The position numbers and the translations under genes are program-made. Shown in pieces: positions 46,104 to 55,278 of a stretch of 55,575 nt of DNA. The stretch's first letter is position 1. Each line of letters begins with the position of its first letter. The notes beneath the pieces are model-generated. The model saw only the letters and a program-made list of their open reading frames with translations. It had not been told where the DNA came from and searched no databases. Source of the stretch: Lentisphaerota bacterium (lineage in GTDB: Bacteria > Verrucomicrobiota > Lentisphaeria > Victivallales > Victivallaceae); NCBI GenBank assembly GCA_015061685.1, contig SUWD01000017.1, positions 1 to 55,575 of the forward strand. Direction: 5' to 3'.

Positions 46104-46865
46104 ATGAAAAAACAAAATTACTTCAAACGCATTGCTTTCTGTCAGACTTCTGACAGGAAGCCCATGGGCTTTACTCTTATTGAGCTGTTGGTTGTAATTG
46201 CCATCATCGCCATTCTGGCGGCAATTCTGCTTCCGGCACTCAATTCAGCACGGGGACGTGCCAGATCGACGATGTGCACCTCTAATTTAAAAACCTGGGG
46301 CAATGTTATCATGATGTACGCCAATGAATACGATGGTTATCTGCTCCCCAAAGAGGTTGCAAAACATCCGACTCCGGATACGGCTCTTACGCCGTGGAAC
46401 TTTTATAACTCCATCGCCAGAGTAATGGTCGGCGGCGGCAGTGAGGAAAAATGGACCGCCGGAGAAGATGTCAACGGCTGTCCGGAAGCAAACAGTACTG
46501 TAAAAGGGAAAAAAGACGGAACTGAAACAACCAATAATGAAAGATTTTTAAGTTACGGTATCTGCTCAACTGTCATGGGCAGTTATACCAATGCCCACAA
46601 ACTTGTCCGTTTGAGCAACCCGTCCTATTACGTTGCTTTTGCCGACAGTACCTATCATAACTTCGACCGCAGCAATTACAAAGAGACCGCAAATTATCCG
46701 CGGCTTTCCATGCGGCACAGCAATGGAAACGCCACTAATATATGTCATGTGGACGGCCACGTGGAAACATTTACCGGCAAAGAGATCCGCAGCGGCATAA
46801 TGCCGACACTGGAAAAATTTGACCCGCGGCAAAACGAGAAAAACAAAGCAGCAGGATGGAATTGA
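46104..46865 (+). CDS. DUF1559-family pseudopilin (pilin 3)
   Basis: 253 residues: leader [20 protein letters not shown] then [39 protein letters not shown], and a C-terminal [17 protein letters not shown] like other DUF1559 proteins. Gly directly before the cleavage site Phe is the classical prepilin peptidase signal. RBS CAAGGGGAAA. Two inverted repeats lie in its leader codons (46139-46171). It is followed after 2 bases by the large secreted protein. Confidence 0.93.
   Translation: MKKQNYFKRIAFCQTSDRKPMGFTLIELLVVIAIIAILAAILLPALNSARGRARSTMCTSNLKTWGNVIMMYANEYDGYLLPKEVAKHPTPDTALTPWNFYNSIARVMVGGGSEEKWTAGEDVNGCPEANSTVKGKKDGTETTNNERFLSYGICSTVMGSYTNAHKLVRLSNPSYYVAFADSTYHNFDRSNYKETANYPRLSMRHSNGNATNICHVDGHVETFTGKEIRSGIMPTLEKFDPRQNEKNKAAGWN
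46139..46171 (+). repeat. Paired inverted repeats over the pilin 3 leader codons
   Basis: 46139-46156: CTGTCAGA pairs with TCTGACAG around CT, coding for CQTSDR. 46158-46171: perfect 14-bp palindrome AAGCCCATGGGCTT, coding for KPMGF. Same order and place as in pilins 1 and 2, with different sequence. Confidence 0.9.
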
Positions 46866-46867
46866 TC

Positions 46868-49800
46868 ATGATCAAAAAAATTCTTTTCGCAACACTTGGT
46901 CTCCTTACGGCAATTACCGCTGTCGCAGGGGAGTACTCTTTATCACCGGAAAAATTCTCCAGCTTTTATGCCAAAAATGCCACTTTCCAAAATGGCATTT
47001 TTGAAGGTATCCCCGATAACGGCGGAGCAGCTCTGGTTGCCAAAATACCGGCAGATTTCCCCAAAGAAAACAATTTCCGCTCTCTGATCGTGGAAATCAC
47101 CAACTGTGATGCCCGACAACTTTCTGTTTCATTCCGGGGCAAAACTCAAATGCAGATCAAAGCCGTTCCCGGCAATAAACCGGATGAGTATTTTTTCAAT
47201 TTTGAAAAACTTCCGGCAGAACTGAAACAGATCCGGATCTATTACAATCTTAAAAATGCTGCCGCCGGAAAAAAGATCAACTTCACTTTGAAAAAAGTTC
47301 TCTTTTCTGCACCGGTTGCCGCAGATAACAGCAATTTCACCCTGCTTCCCAGTGCATTTAACAGCTTCTACGCCCAAAATGTCAAATTTGCCCACGGTAT
47401 TTTTGAGGGAGTTCCGGAAAATAGCGGAGCGGCTCTGATCGCCAATACGCCCAATTTCCCCCAAAATGCAAAATTCAACCGGATAATCCTCAAAATCAAT
47501 GGAGTAAAAGCACAACAGCTTGCTCTGTCATTACGGGGTGACAAACAACAGCTCCAGTTGAAACCGGTCCCCGGATCAATGCCGGATGAGTTTTACTTTG
47601 ATATCCCGGAGTTGCCGGGAAATATCAAACAGATCCGTATTTACTACAATCTGAAAAATGCCGCCGCCGGAAAACCGGTCAAATTCACCTTGAAATCTCT
47701 GGAGTTCCGGCAGGAACAGGAAAAAAAAAAGTTCATTGAGCAAAAAACAGGAGCAATGATCGACGCTCTCCCGATGCCTGACCGCAAAAGGATCGTTGAC
47801 CGGACAAGAATTTTTCCCCGTATCCAGTCAAAATATGATTTGATCAAGAATTATCTTGGCGGTTATTCTCTGGGAACCGGTATATTTTTTGATCGTCCGC
47901 TCTTTTTTGACCGTACGCTTTGCGAAAATCCGCAACCGCCTTACAACAAGCTCAATACTCCCAAAAGTTTCCGCCGGCAGTTGAAAAGTGCCAGAAAATT
48001 TGCCGACGGATTTGCCATATTCATCGGTGCCAGAAAAAACCGCTTCACCATGCCGCTGGAATATGTCAATAATACCGGGATGACAGATGCCATTTTAGTG
48101 GAGTGTCCGCCGCCGAGATTCAAAAATTTTGAATTGACCTGCGAACAGATCGATCAGGCTCTGGCAACGCCGGAGACATTCAAAATAGATGGCTCTCTTA
48201 TCATCAGTTCCTACCACGGACATGTTTATTCTCCGGAGGAGTGGAAAGAATTGCTCGCTCCTTACCGCAAACGTTACGGCAGCAAGGTGAAATTCATGTG
48301 CGAAATGCGGCTGGTGTGCTATGCCCTCAACAAGGAATACAACCTCAACGGAGGTAAAGTATCTGAAACTTTTCTGGAGAACTCCCGCAATACCATCCGC
48401 AATTATCTGGAGGTCATGGATGGGATCAACTTCTCCGGCTCCAATCACCTGACCGTAGCTAAAGCCGGTTTCCCGGCATACGCATTCAATGCCGATGCTT
48501 ACGAAAAAATCATCGTTCCTCTCGTCGCCGGTGTCCTCGCCGAAGAAAAATACAACGGCAAAAAATTGCTGGGATTGAGTGCCCACAAAGTTTATGCAAT
48601 GAATATCAGCCACAAAAGCAATGTCGATGAGGAAGGAACCGCCGGACTGCGTCGCAGCCTTATTACTGCTCTTGCCGCCAATCCGGATTATATCCTCATG
48701 CCGGAGTGGAACGAAATCAATGAAAATACCCATATCGAACCAACCGTTTCCGATGCCCGTACCAATCAACGGGTCATCCGGGCAATCCTCGGAAAAGAAA
48801 CAGCAGCTGAAGATCATTCGGTACCCCACTTTATTTTAAGTTTCCGGCAGGAAAACGACCTTGCCGCCCCCATCCCCATCGAATTGCTAGGGTTGCCGGA
48901 CAAAAAAGCAACTCCATACTCCGTAAAATTAAAGCTTTTTGCCCCGGATGGCAAAACAATGCTTAAAGAATTTCCGGAATATTCTTTCAACCATCGTGAT
49001 ATCCAGGCAGAATTCATCATGGAACCGGCACAGAACTACGCTCAATACCGTTTTATTATCCCGGAATTGACCGTCACACAGGGAAAATCAACTTGCTCCA
49101 TCCGCCGGGGATTGCCGGTAATCAGACTCACCCCGGCTCCCAATCTCTATCACCGCTATGTAAAAATCCCCCTGCGGGATCTGCCGGAGACAAAAAAAAT
49201 CACAACGTCATTCGCCCTTGAAAACGGGATGATAAGCGTCAAAGGTCATGCGGAAACAGATTCACCGATGGTCACGGTGGAATTGCTCGCCGATGATATT
49301 CCCATCGCCGCAGTCGATCCGCATAACGAATTTGCCGCACCGCCGGGAATGATCCTGCTCCGGTGGCGGAGAAGTACTCCGCTTACCAGCGGTTTCGAAC
49401 TGGATTCGGTAAAAATCACCGCAACCAAAGGAAAAATACAACGCCGCTTGCCAGCTCAATACGGATTGGCGGCGATGGAAGCTCCGGAACAGGACGGCAA
49501 TACGCTTTACGGTAAAATCGGTACAGGCAGTTCAATAAGAGAATTTCTCTTTTTCGCCACTCCCGATGCCGAATTGGAGATCACAGAAAGAAACGAAACC
49601 GCCGCAGTCAAAGTCAAAGATGTCGGCAAAAACGGAATTTTCCGGAAAAGCAACTCCTGCGGTGTATCATGGACACTTGCTTTACCCGAGGCGATGCCGG
49701 AATTGCCGCTGCCGCTGGATGTAAAAACGCTGGATTTTGCTCTTTCCGCACCGGTCAGTGCCAGACATAATCCGGTATATATTCTGCGGATAATTACCCG

Positions 49801-50584
49801 GAATGGTGAGGTTTTCCGCAGTGAACCATTCTTCCCGGAGAAAAAAGCAGTGGGAAATATGCAAAATCTTTCACTGTGGGATATTTATGATAAAAGTACA
49901 AAAAATGTGCAGATCCCGGAATACCTGCTCCGGGAGGTAAATTATATTTTCACTCCGGAGTACGGCGATCTGCTCCCGGCAAATACCGGCGGAAGTGATT
50001 TCGCCGGAGTTATGGGCGGATTTGATTACCGGGTGATGTTTGCCAATGGTTTTGAGGCAGTCAAATCCCCCAAATGGCGGCAGGAAAACAACCGCTGGCT
50101 GTTGGATTTCACTCCGGGATGCGGACTGCTCATCCCGCCGCCGGTGTTTTCCGGAAGTGCCTTTACCATCGATATGGAATTCAGCATAAATACCAATGGT
50201 GAACATACCCTTTTTGACACCATCGGTCATACAATGGATGTCAAAATAAACAACGGCAAACTGTATGGCACTCTGATTACCGGCAACGGCAAATTTACGT
50301 GGGAAGGTGCCTCTGCCAAAGTCGTGCCGGGTAAATTTTACCACCTGCAGCTTCATTATGATTTGAAAAAGTTCACTGTAATGCTTGATGGGAAACTGCT
50401 GGCTGATTTTCCTGCTTCAGGAATCATCGGCAACAGTTTCATCGCCGGAGTCGGCGGAACACCTCTCAAGAAAAAAGCCGTGGTTTCCAATGTTTTACAT
50501 ACTTCGGAAAACGCCTCGGATATTCCGGATGCAGGATTTAATTTCAACGGTTCTTTGCGGGCATTGAGCATCAGCAACCGGTAA
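46868..50584 (+). CDS. Secreted GH99/GH71-like protein with duplicated N-terminal domain and LamG
   Basis: 1238 residues, signal peptide MIKKILFATLGLLTAITAVAG. Two tandem homologous domains (about 22-145 and 153-275) share FSSFYA/FNSFYA, GIFEGIP, IKQIRIYYNLKNAAAGK. The central part (about 300-650) looks like a TIM barrel ending in EWNEINENTHIEP (near residue 612), close to the WNE-x-x-E-x-T-x-I-E-P block of GH99/GH71-like proteins. The C-terminus (about 1070-1238) is LamG-like (FTIDMEFSINTNGEHTLFDTIG). Probably a cell-surface polysaccharidase; substrate unknown. Third gene of the LacI operon. Confidence 0.75.
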   Translation: MIKKILFATLGLLTAITAVAGEYSLSPEKFSSFYAKNATFQNGIFEGIPDNGGAALVAKIPADFPKENNFRSLIVEITNCDARQLSVSFRGKTQMQIKAVPGNKPDEYFFNFEKLPAELKQIRIYYNLKNAAAGKKINFTLKKVLFSAPVAADNSNFTLLPSAFNSFYAQNVKFAHGIFEGVPENSGAALIANTPNFPQNAKFNRIILKINGVKAQQLALSLRGDKQQLQLKPVPGSMPDEFYFDIPELPGNIKQIRIYYNLKNAAAGKPVKFTLKSLEFRQEQEKKKFIEQKTGAMIDALPMPDRKRIVDRTRIFPRIQSKYDLIKNYLGGYSLGTGIFFDRPLFFDRTLCENPQPPYNKLNTPKSFRRQLKSARKFADGFAIFIGARKNRFTMPLEYVNNTGMTDAILVECPPPRFKNFELTCEQIDQALATPETFKIDGSLIISSYHGHVYSPEEWKELLAPYRKRYGSKVKFMCEMRLVCYALNKEYNLNGGKVSETFLENSRNTIRNYLEVMDGINFSGSNHLTVAKAGFPAYAFNADAYEKIIVPLVAGVLAEEKYNGKKLLGLSAHKVYAMNISHKSNVDEEGTAGLRRSLITALAANPDYILMPEWNEINENTHIEPTVSDARTNQRVIRAILGKETAAEDHSVPHFILSFRQENDLAAPIPIELLGLPDKKATPYSVKLKLFAPDGKTMLKEFPEYSFNHRDIQAEFIMEPAQNYAQYRFIIPELTVTQGKSTCSIRRGLPVIRLTPAPNLYHRYVKIPLRDLPETKKITTSFALENGMISVKGHAETDSPMVTVELLADDIPIAAVDPHNEFAAPPGMILLRWRRSTPLTSGFELDSVKITATKGKIQRRLPAQYGLAAMEAPEQDGNTLYGKIGTGSSIREFLFFATPDAELEITERNETAAVKVKDVGKNGIFRKSNSCGVSWTLALPEAMPELPLPLDVKTLDFALSAPVSARHNPVYILRIITRNGEVFRSEPFFPEKKAVGNMQNLSLWDIYDKSTKNVQIPEYLLREVNYIFTPEYGDLLPANTGGSDFAGVMGGFDYRVMFANGFEAVKSPKWRQENNRWLLDFTPGCGLLIPPPVFSGSAFTIDMEFSINTNGEHTLFDTIGHTMDVKINNGKLYGTLITGNGKFTWEGASAKVVPGKFYHLQLHYDLKKFTVMLDGKLLADFPASGIIGNSFIAGVGGTPLKKKAVVSNVLHTSENASDIPDAGFNFNGSLRALSISNR

Positions 50585-50600
50585 AAAAGGAGCATTTTAT

Positions 50601-51398
50601 ATGAAAATATTTATCTGCGGCAGTGCTTCCGGTACAGAACCGGTAAAAGGACGGCATCACTCGGCATGGATTCTGGAGAGCGGAAATAAACTGTATCAGT
50701 TTGATGCCGGAGAGAACAGTGTCTGTCAGGCTTATCTCAATGGTCTTTCCCCGTGCCGTTTGCAGGCATTATTCAACACCCATCCCCATTTCGATCACAT
50801 TGGCGGTCTGCCTCATTTGTTGTGGACGATCCGCAAAATAATCAACAAAAAATGGGATACAATGGATATGGTGCCGCTGCCGGTATATACTCCTGATCCG
50901 CAAATTCTGGAACACGCTTTTGCTTTCCTCGGACATTCAGAATTTGCGGGCATCCGGGATGCAACGGCGGTAAAAATCCGGGATGGTGTGATTTTCGATG
51001 ACGGAACAGTAAAGGTCGAAGCTTTTCACAACAGGCATTTGGGAATACCGGAGGACGGCAACTGGAAATCTTTTTCTTTCCGGATAAACTGCGAAGGGAA
51101 AACCATTGTTGACTCCGGCGACCTCCATTCGACAGAAGAACTGACTGAAATGCTGAATAAAAAATGCGATCTTCTGATGATGGAGTCCGGACATCATCAT
51201 CCGTGGGAGAGTGCAGAAAAATTGCTTGCCATGCCCAATATTCCGGAGAAGCTGCTTTTCCGTCATCACGGCAGAGATATTATCAACCGATATGAGGAAA
51301 CAGTTTCCCGCACCCGTCAGGTCTGGTCCGGACAGGAGTTGTTCTTTGCAGAGGACGGAATGTCTCTGTACATTTTAGCAGAAAAAAGTGCATCTTAA
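50601..51398 (+). CDS. MBL-fold metallo-hydrolase (RNase Z-like)
   Basis: 265 residues. The zinc motif is THPHFDH (His61, His63, Asp65, His66), followed by the sheet-metal ligands NRHLGIPEDG, DSGDLHS and RHHGRD. The pattern is near that of RNase Z/arylsulfatase-like MBL enzymes, but there is no exosite arm, so the substrate may be a small molecule or ester. AAAAAAGGAGC precedes the start. Last gene of the LacI-pilin operon. Confidence 0.82.
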   Translation: MKIFICGSASGTEPVKGRHHSAWILESGNKLYQFDAGENSVCQAYLNGLSPCRLQALFNTHPHFDHIGGLPHLLWTIRKIINKKWDTMDMVPLPVYTPDPQILEHAFAFLGHSEFAGIRDATAVKIRDGVIFDDGTVKVEAFHNRHLGIPEDGNWKSFSFRINCEGKTIVDSGDLHSTEELTEMLNKKCDLLMMESGHHHPWESAEKLLAMPNIPEKLLFRHHGRDIINRYEETVSRTRQVWSGQELFFAEDGMSLYILAEKSAS

Positions 51399-51425
51399 AA
51401 TTCTTGCGAACTTCAAAGATGCACT
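51387..51425. terminator. Inverted repeat between convergent genes
   Basis: AGTGCATCTT (51387-51396) pairs with AAGATGCACT (51416-51425) between the stops of the MBL gene and the convergent operon. T-runs are weak; a bidirectional terminator is probable. Confidence 0.45.
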
Positions 51426-51448
51426 GAAAGAATTAATTGCAGATGCCC

Positions 51449-52381
51449 TTAAAAGGGAATATTGTTCTGCCGTCTTTCCGGAGCGGGAGAAGAAGAATGT
51501 TTTTTTGCCCCGGATGCCGGGGTCGCAATCATTCCCTTTCTGATCCCGATGCCCGAAACAATCAGCCGGCAAATGGTATATTTTTCCATGGATTTGACAA
51601 CCTGTATTCTCCCGGCAAAATCCCCGGGTATGATCTCCCGGTCATCACCGTCACCAAGAATCTCGGCATCAAAAACATCAAAAACGGTGTTTTCTGCCAA
51701 ACGTCTTCCGGGAGTGAACAGATAAATCCGGTCCCCTTTCACCTGATAAACCGTTACCGGTGCCGGACGGAATTTTGCCGGAATATATTTTTCCATCTGC
51801 CGGACAAGATCTTTTGCAACCTCAATATTACAATCCTGCAATATACTTTGATTGAAATTCCCCTGTCCCCGTCCATCAACTTCAACAGTTTTTTTACTGG
51901 AAGCAATACACGAACCGACAGTTTGACCGGCTCCGGCACCGGATTTGACCTGAACAACATGTACACTTATCGACACTTCGCAATTTACAATATTTTTCCG
52001 GGATCCGCGAGCGTAGTTTCGACGGACAATATCACTGAAACCGTATTTTATAACGCTGATCCGTAAAATGTAACCGGGAAAGTCAAGTGCAAAGTCTCCA
52101 TTGTCTGTACCGTTTACACCGGAAACGACATCACTGTGTTTCAGTACCTCTGCCAGATCATTCATATCCACGACCGCATAGCCGGTCTGAAAAAATTCAG
52201 TTTTGACAGTATCAAGCAATGGAGCAAAATTGGCATTACGCACCCCGGTCTTATTAACAATATTTTTCTCATCAATTGACACCGGAGCAACACGTTTGGT
52301 TGTTTCTGCACGCAAAAGCGGTCCGCTGCCAAGCATCAATGCAACAAGAAAAAACATTATCTTTACAGAAAAATGTTTCAT
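51449..52381 (-). CDS. Exported protein with FlgT-C-like terminal domain
   Basis: 310 residues, signal peptide MKHFSVKIMFFLVALMLGSGPLLRA. N-terminal half has an alternating alpha/beta pattern of a CsgG- or TolB-N-like fold (TVKTEFFQTGYAVVDMNDLAEVL). The C-terminal half (about 200-290, VYQVKGDRIYLFTPGRRLAENTVFDVFD ... GIGIRKGMIATP) resembles the FlgT C-terminal domain. Unassigned; envelope assembly or secretion is likely. Third in an operon (54487 to 51449). Confidence 0.55.
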   Translation of the reverse strand: MKHFSVKIMFFLVALMLGSGPLLRAETTKRVAPVSIDEKNIVNKTGVRNANFAPLLDTVKTEFFQTGYAVVDMNDLAEVLKHSDVVSGVNGTDNGDFALDFPGYILRISVIKYGFSDIVRRNYARGSRKNIVNCEVSISVHVVQVKSGAGAGQTVGSCIASSKKTVEVDGRGQGNFNQSILQDCNIEVAKDLVRQMEKYIPAKFRPAPVTVYQVKGDRIYLFTPGRRLAENTVFDVFDAEILGDGDDREIIPGDFAGRIQVVKSMEKYTICRLIVSGIGIRKGMIATPASGAKKHSSSPAPERRQNNIPF

Positions 52382-52397
52382 TTCAGACCTTTCAAAC

Positions 52398-53369
52398 TTA
52401 ATTACCGAGTTTTACCAGACAGCCGATATGTACAACTTTATGGTGATAGCAGTTTATTTTCACCCAGGAACTTTCACCTTCAATCTTCACGACATTTCCG
52501 ATTGCGATGATGTTTTCCTGAATATTGTCCTGATTGCCCAGTTTTCCAATGCTTACGTATTGAATAAAACGAACCGGCATTCCCAAGGTAACACCGTCAT
52601 TCTGTCCGATATTGATCTTTGCAAAAAGACCATCGCCACGCATCATAGTAACATGTCCCGGCGGAGCATAACGCATTCCATACTGGTACATAACATCGTT
52701 AACAGCTGCTTTGATTGCCATGCTTGAAGCGTTTTCTGCAGTATCGGCATTGGCACTGACAACAGCATTGATACTGAAGCGCTGATTGCCGGCATCATCA
52801 ATCAAAGCAACTTGAACTCCGGCTGTGGCAGTGTAATAATCCGGATCCCGATAGGAATCGGCAATTTTATGACCGTTGACCCACACCGCATCATGATATT
52901 TCCCTTGAGTGTATTTGGAACTCAATTGAGTCAGATTATAGGTGAGCCGATTGGGAGCAGAAGTATGAACTTCGGTTATTCCGCTGGGATCAGCTGCCGG
53001 AGAACCTACAAGTTTGAAGTTTTTAAGTGCCCCGAAACGGTTGGCGACATCCTGTCCCAATGCGACAAAGAACTGTCGGGTCTTTTCCGCTCCATAGCGG
53101 TTGGTTCCAATACTCGCCAGTGATGCTTCCGCTTCTTCAGCAGGGACGACGCTGGCAGTGATATTCCAATCATTACTCTTTTCCTGTACATGATCTGCCA
53201 TAGGATCAATAATGGTATCGTTAGGCAGGACGATTCCGACAGAGGACGGATCATCCGTATTTTTTTCATACCACCATTCACTGAAAGAAGCTCCGCATGA
53301 ACAACCGCCAAGCAGCAAAGCCAATACCGGAGTAGAAAGAGCGACCAATAAAATATTTCTTTTTTTCAT
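52398..53369 (-). CDS. Lipoprotein with C-terminal FlgT-C-like domain
   Basis: 323 residues, lipobox LLGGC (Cys23). Central alpha/beta region (about 60-215) resembles periplasmic modules with a conserved VNGHKIADSYRDPDYYTATAGVQVALIDD stretch. The C-terminal 80 residues (KINIGQNDGVTLGMPVRF ... HIGCLVKLG) share the pattern of the downstream protein's end, so the two may work as a pair. Outer-membrane anchored; function unknown. A terminator-like hairpin precedes it (53385-53428), so its expression may be lower than that of the first gene. Confidence 0.6.
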   Translation of the reverse strand: MKKRNILLVALSTPVLALLLGGCSCGASFSEWWYEKNTDDPSSVGIVLPNDTIIDPMADHVQEKSNDWNITASVVPAEEAEASLASIGTNRYGAEKTRQFFVALGQDVANRFGALKNFKLVGSPAADPSGITEVHTSAPNRLTYNLTQLSSKYTQGKYHDAVWVNGHKIADSYRDPDYYTATAGVQVALIDDAGNQRFSINAVVSANADTAENASSMAIKAAVNDVMYQYGMRYAPPGHVTMMRGDGLFAKINIGQNDGVTLGMPVRFIQYVSIGKLGNQDNIQENIIAIGNVVKIEGESSWVKINCYHHKVVHIGCLVKLGN

Positions 53370-53384
53370 ATCGAATTTCTCCTG

Positions 53385-53428
53385 AAAAATCCCCGGCAGA
53401 TCACTGAGGAAATAAAATGATCTGCCGG
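53385..53428 (-). terminator. Terminator between the first and second gene of the envelope operon
   Basis: Perfect 10-bp stem (CCGGCAGATC 53393-53402 with GATCTGCCGG 53419-53428) and a T-run on the minus strand just after it. It probably attenuates transcription within the operon. Confidence 0.7.
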
Positions 53429-53443
53429 AACAATAAGATTTAA

Positions 53444-54487
53444 TTATTCAGCTTTCTTAAAGTTAAGCTTAACCGTTTTTTCCGGAGTTGATTCACTGAT
53501 TTCAACATTGCGTACAAGAGTCTGGTATCCGTCACATTCAGCCTTGATTTCATGGTTGAAAGCCAACACCTGACAACTCTCGCTGTCAACTTCCCTGCCG
53601 TCAACATAAATAGTGACATCATCAGCATCAAAGTTTTCATCGCCTTTGGGGCCTTTGACTTTGAATTTAAGTTCAGTGATGAAAAATGCCCCGACTTTAT
53701 CTGCGATCTGCTTCCAGCCGTCTTCCATCAAATCATCAGCAAAATTAAAACCGCTGGCACCGGTAACATTGGTAAATCTGCGGGTATGTTTGGCAATAAC
53801 ATCAGTTGAATATAAAACATCGCCATTGAAATCACGGATGTTTGCAACCATTTTGAGAGAATAGTTCTTTCTGGTAACAACAGTATTGCCAACCGGAACA
53901 GTGGTCGTATTCTCTTCCATATCACCGACAATTACCGTCAGGAAAAACGATGAACCGGCGACATCCACCTGATCATTACCGCCGATAGCCTTTTCCACCT
54001 CTGCGATGCTGGAATTTGCCCGGTCAATGACCTGAATGAATTTGGAATATTTCTGCAAATAACTCTGCAAATAATTTTTACCGAGTACAACATTACGCTT
54101 ATTCTTATCCACCAGAATTGAGTTGCGTAATTGATAGAGAACGTTTGCCATACGGCGATTTTCATTCTCAATCATTCTTTTCTCGTTGATGTACTCTGTT
54201 TTACGGGTATTCCAGTTTACCCGGACAATTTCACGCTCAAGAGCAGGAGTGGCAGCAGCCCGGTCAGCAGCCGTCAACTGCGGCATTTCAGTATTGGAAA
54301 CTTTCTTGATCTGAGTCAGGAATTCTTCTGTTCCGGCGACAGTATCTATCGTCCCGACATCAGCAATCAGCAATGCGATTTTTGCCGGGAGTGCCGCTTT
54401 TTGTTTGACGTTTGCTTCTGCAGCTGTACCGGAAACATACACTCCGCAAACAACGGCAGCCAACATGAATTTTTTGATGATCCCCAT
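53444..54487 (-). CDS. Exported coiled-coil protein with PEGA-like tail
   Basis: 347 residues, signal peptide MGIIKKFMLAAVVCGVYVSGTAAEA. A helical, coiled-coil-prone region (about 80-160, EKRMIENENRRMANVLYQLRN) precedes a beta-rich domain (about 170-270), and the C-terminus (about 285-345, VTIYVDGREVDSESCQVLAFNHEIKAECDGYQ) resembles a PEGA repeat. No named family. Start has AGAAAGGAATATC. First gene of the envelope operon, downstream of the structured RNA. Confidence 0.6.
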   Translation of the reverse strand: MGIIKKFMLAAVVCGVYVSGTAAEANVKQKAALPAKIALLIADVGTIDTVAGTEEFLTQIKKVSNTEMPQLTAADRAAATPALEREIVRVNWNTRKTEYINEKRMIENENRRMANVLYQLRNSILVDKNKRNVVLGKNYLQSYLQKYSKFIQVIDRANSSIAEVEKAIGGNDQVDVAGSSFFLTVIVGDMEENTTTVPVGNTVVTRKNYSLKMVANIRDFNGDVLYSTDVIAKHTRRFTNVTGASGFNFADDLMEDGWKQIADKVGAFFITELKFKVKGPKGDENFDADDVTIYVDGREVDSESCQVLAFNHEIKAECDGYQTLVRNVEISESTPEKTVKLNFKKAE

Positions 54488-54589
54488 ACCCGATATTCCT
54501 TTCTATGTTAGGGTATTAATGTTAACAAGCAATATTCTGCTTGCACCACAACCTTTTCAGTAATCGAAAGAATACTTCGGGATCAGGGC

Positions 54590-54837
54590 AAAAAATAACC
54601 GGAGTACCCTCCTGCATTGCGAGTGGGGTCCGACCAAGAACCTGCTGCAACATGCACAGAGACGTATCCGGTAAAAGTGTATAGGTACACTTACCCTGGA
54701 CACATTTCTCCTAAAGTTGCAGCAAATACATAATTTAAACTTGGTCGGTTTCACTCGCATTTACTGAAATATGTTATTCAATTTTAAATTAGCCGCAGTT
54801 CCCATCTCCTTTTCAAACTTGCCCGGAGGTGGCCTGC
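54590..54837 (-). ncRNA. Structured RNA candidate (rod-shaped, possibly 6S-like) with own promoter and terminator
   Basis: The minus strand predicts a ~248-nt transcript. A 5' hairpin pairs CCACCTCC with GGAGATGG and GCAG with CTGC (54795-54837). A long rod (54618-54759) closes with TGCGAGTG/CACTCGCA, then CCGACCAAG/CTTGGTCGG, an asymmetric internal loop, TGCTGCAAC/GTTGCAGCA, and a top helix GTGTA/TACAC with GGTAA/TTACC. A terminator hairpin GGAG-CTCC and T-run follow (54590-54612). The rod resembles 6S RNA in shape, but the 5' hairpin and the one-sided bubble are unusual. It could instead be the leader of the 54487 gene. Confidence 0.6.
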
Positions 54838-54843
54838 ACCATT

Positions 54844-54872
54844 AATATAACCTGTCCGACAATATTTGTCAA
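54844..54872 (-). promoter_or_regulatory. Promoter of the structured RNA
   Basis: Minus strand TTGACA (54872-54867), 17-base spacer, TATATT (54849-54844). The predicted start is near 54837. Confidence 0.8.
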
Positions 54873-55043
54873 GTGTTTTTAACTATTTTTTTATAAATCT
54901 TTTTCACAAAGCATAGTTTCCTATTATCAGATCTTGTATCAAAGCAATTCTCACGGAGAATGCAGACACAAAAAATGGAGCCAATTATCGGACGACGCTT
55001 GCGGCGAGCCGGAGCGAAGCGAAGGCAATCGAGGAAGTACAAT

Positions 55044-55082
55044 AAAAAACTCCTGTCAGAGTCAAATCAGACGGGAGTTTTG
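55044..55082. terminator. Bidirectional terminator
   Basis: AAAACTCCTGTC (55046-55057) pairs with GACGGGAGTTTT (55070-55081) with T-runs on either strand. Confidence 0.75.
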
Positions 55083-55278
55083 CCAAGCTTTTTTCCAAAA
55101 AAGCGTTTTTTGCTTTGCATTATGGCAATCCCGCGCCTTGCGGGCGTCGCTCGCGCAGTCACATACATAGTATGCTCCTTTGCTTGCTCCTTGCAAAACC
55201 CGGCATTGCCGCATACTGCTGTGCAAAAAATAAATCGATCAAGGCGAGCGAAGCCGCCGCGACAATCCGTTTTTTTGT

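Noticed and set aside
54590..54837. tmRNA, RNase P RNA or SRP RNA
   Set aside because: No tag ORF or tRNA-like ends, no RNase P core motif, and no GGAAGCAGC-type SRP apical loop.
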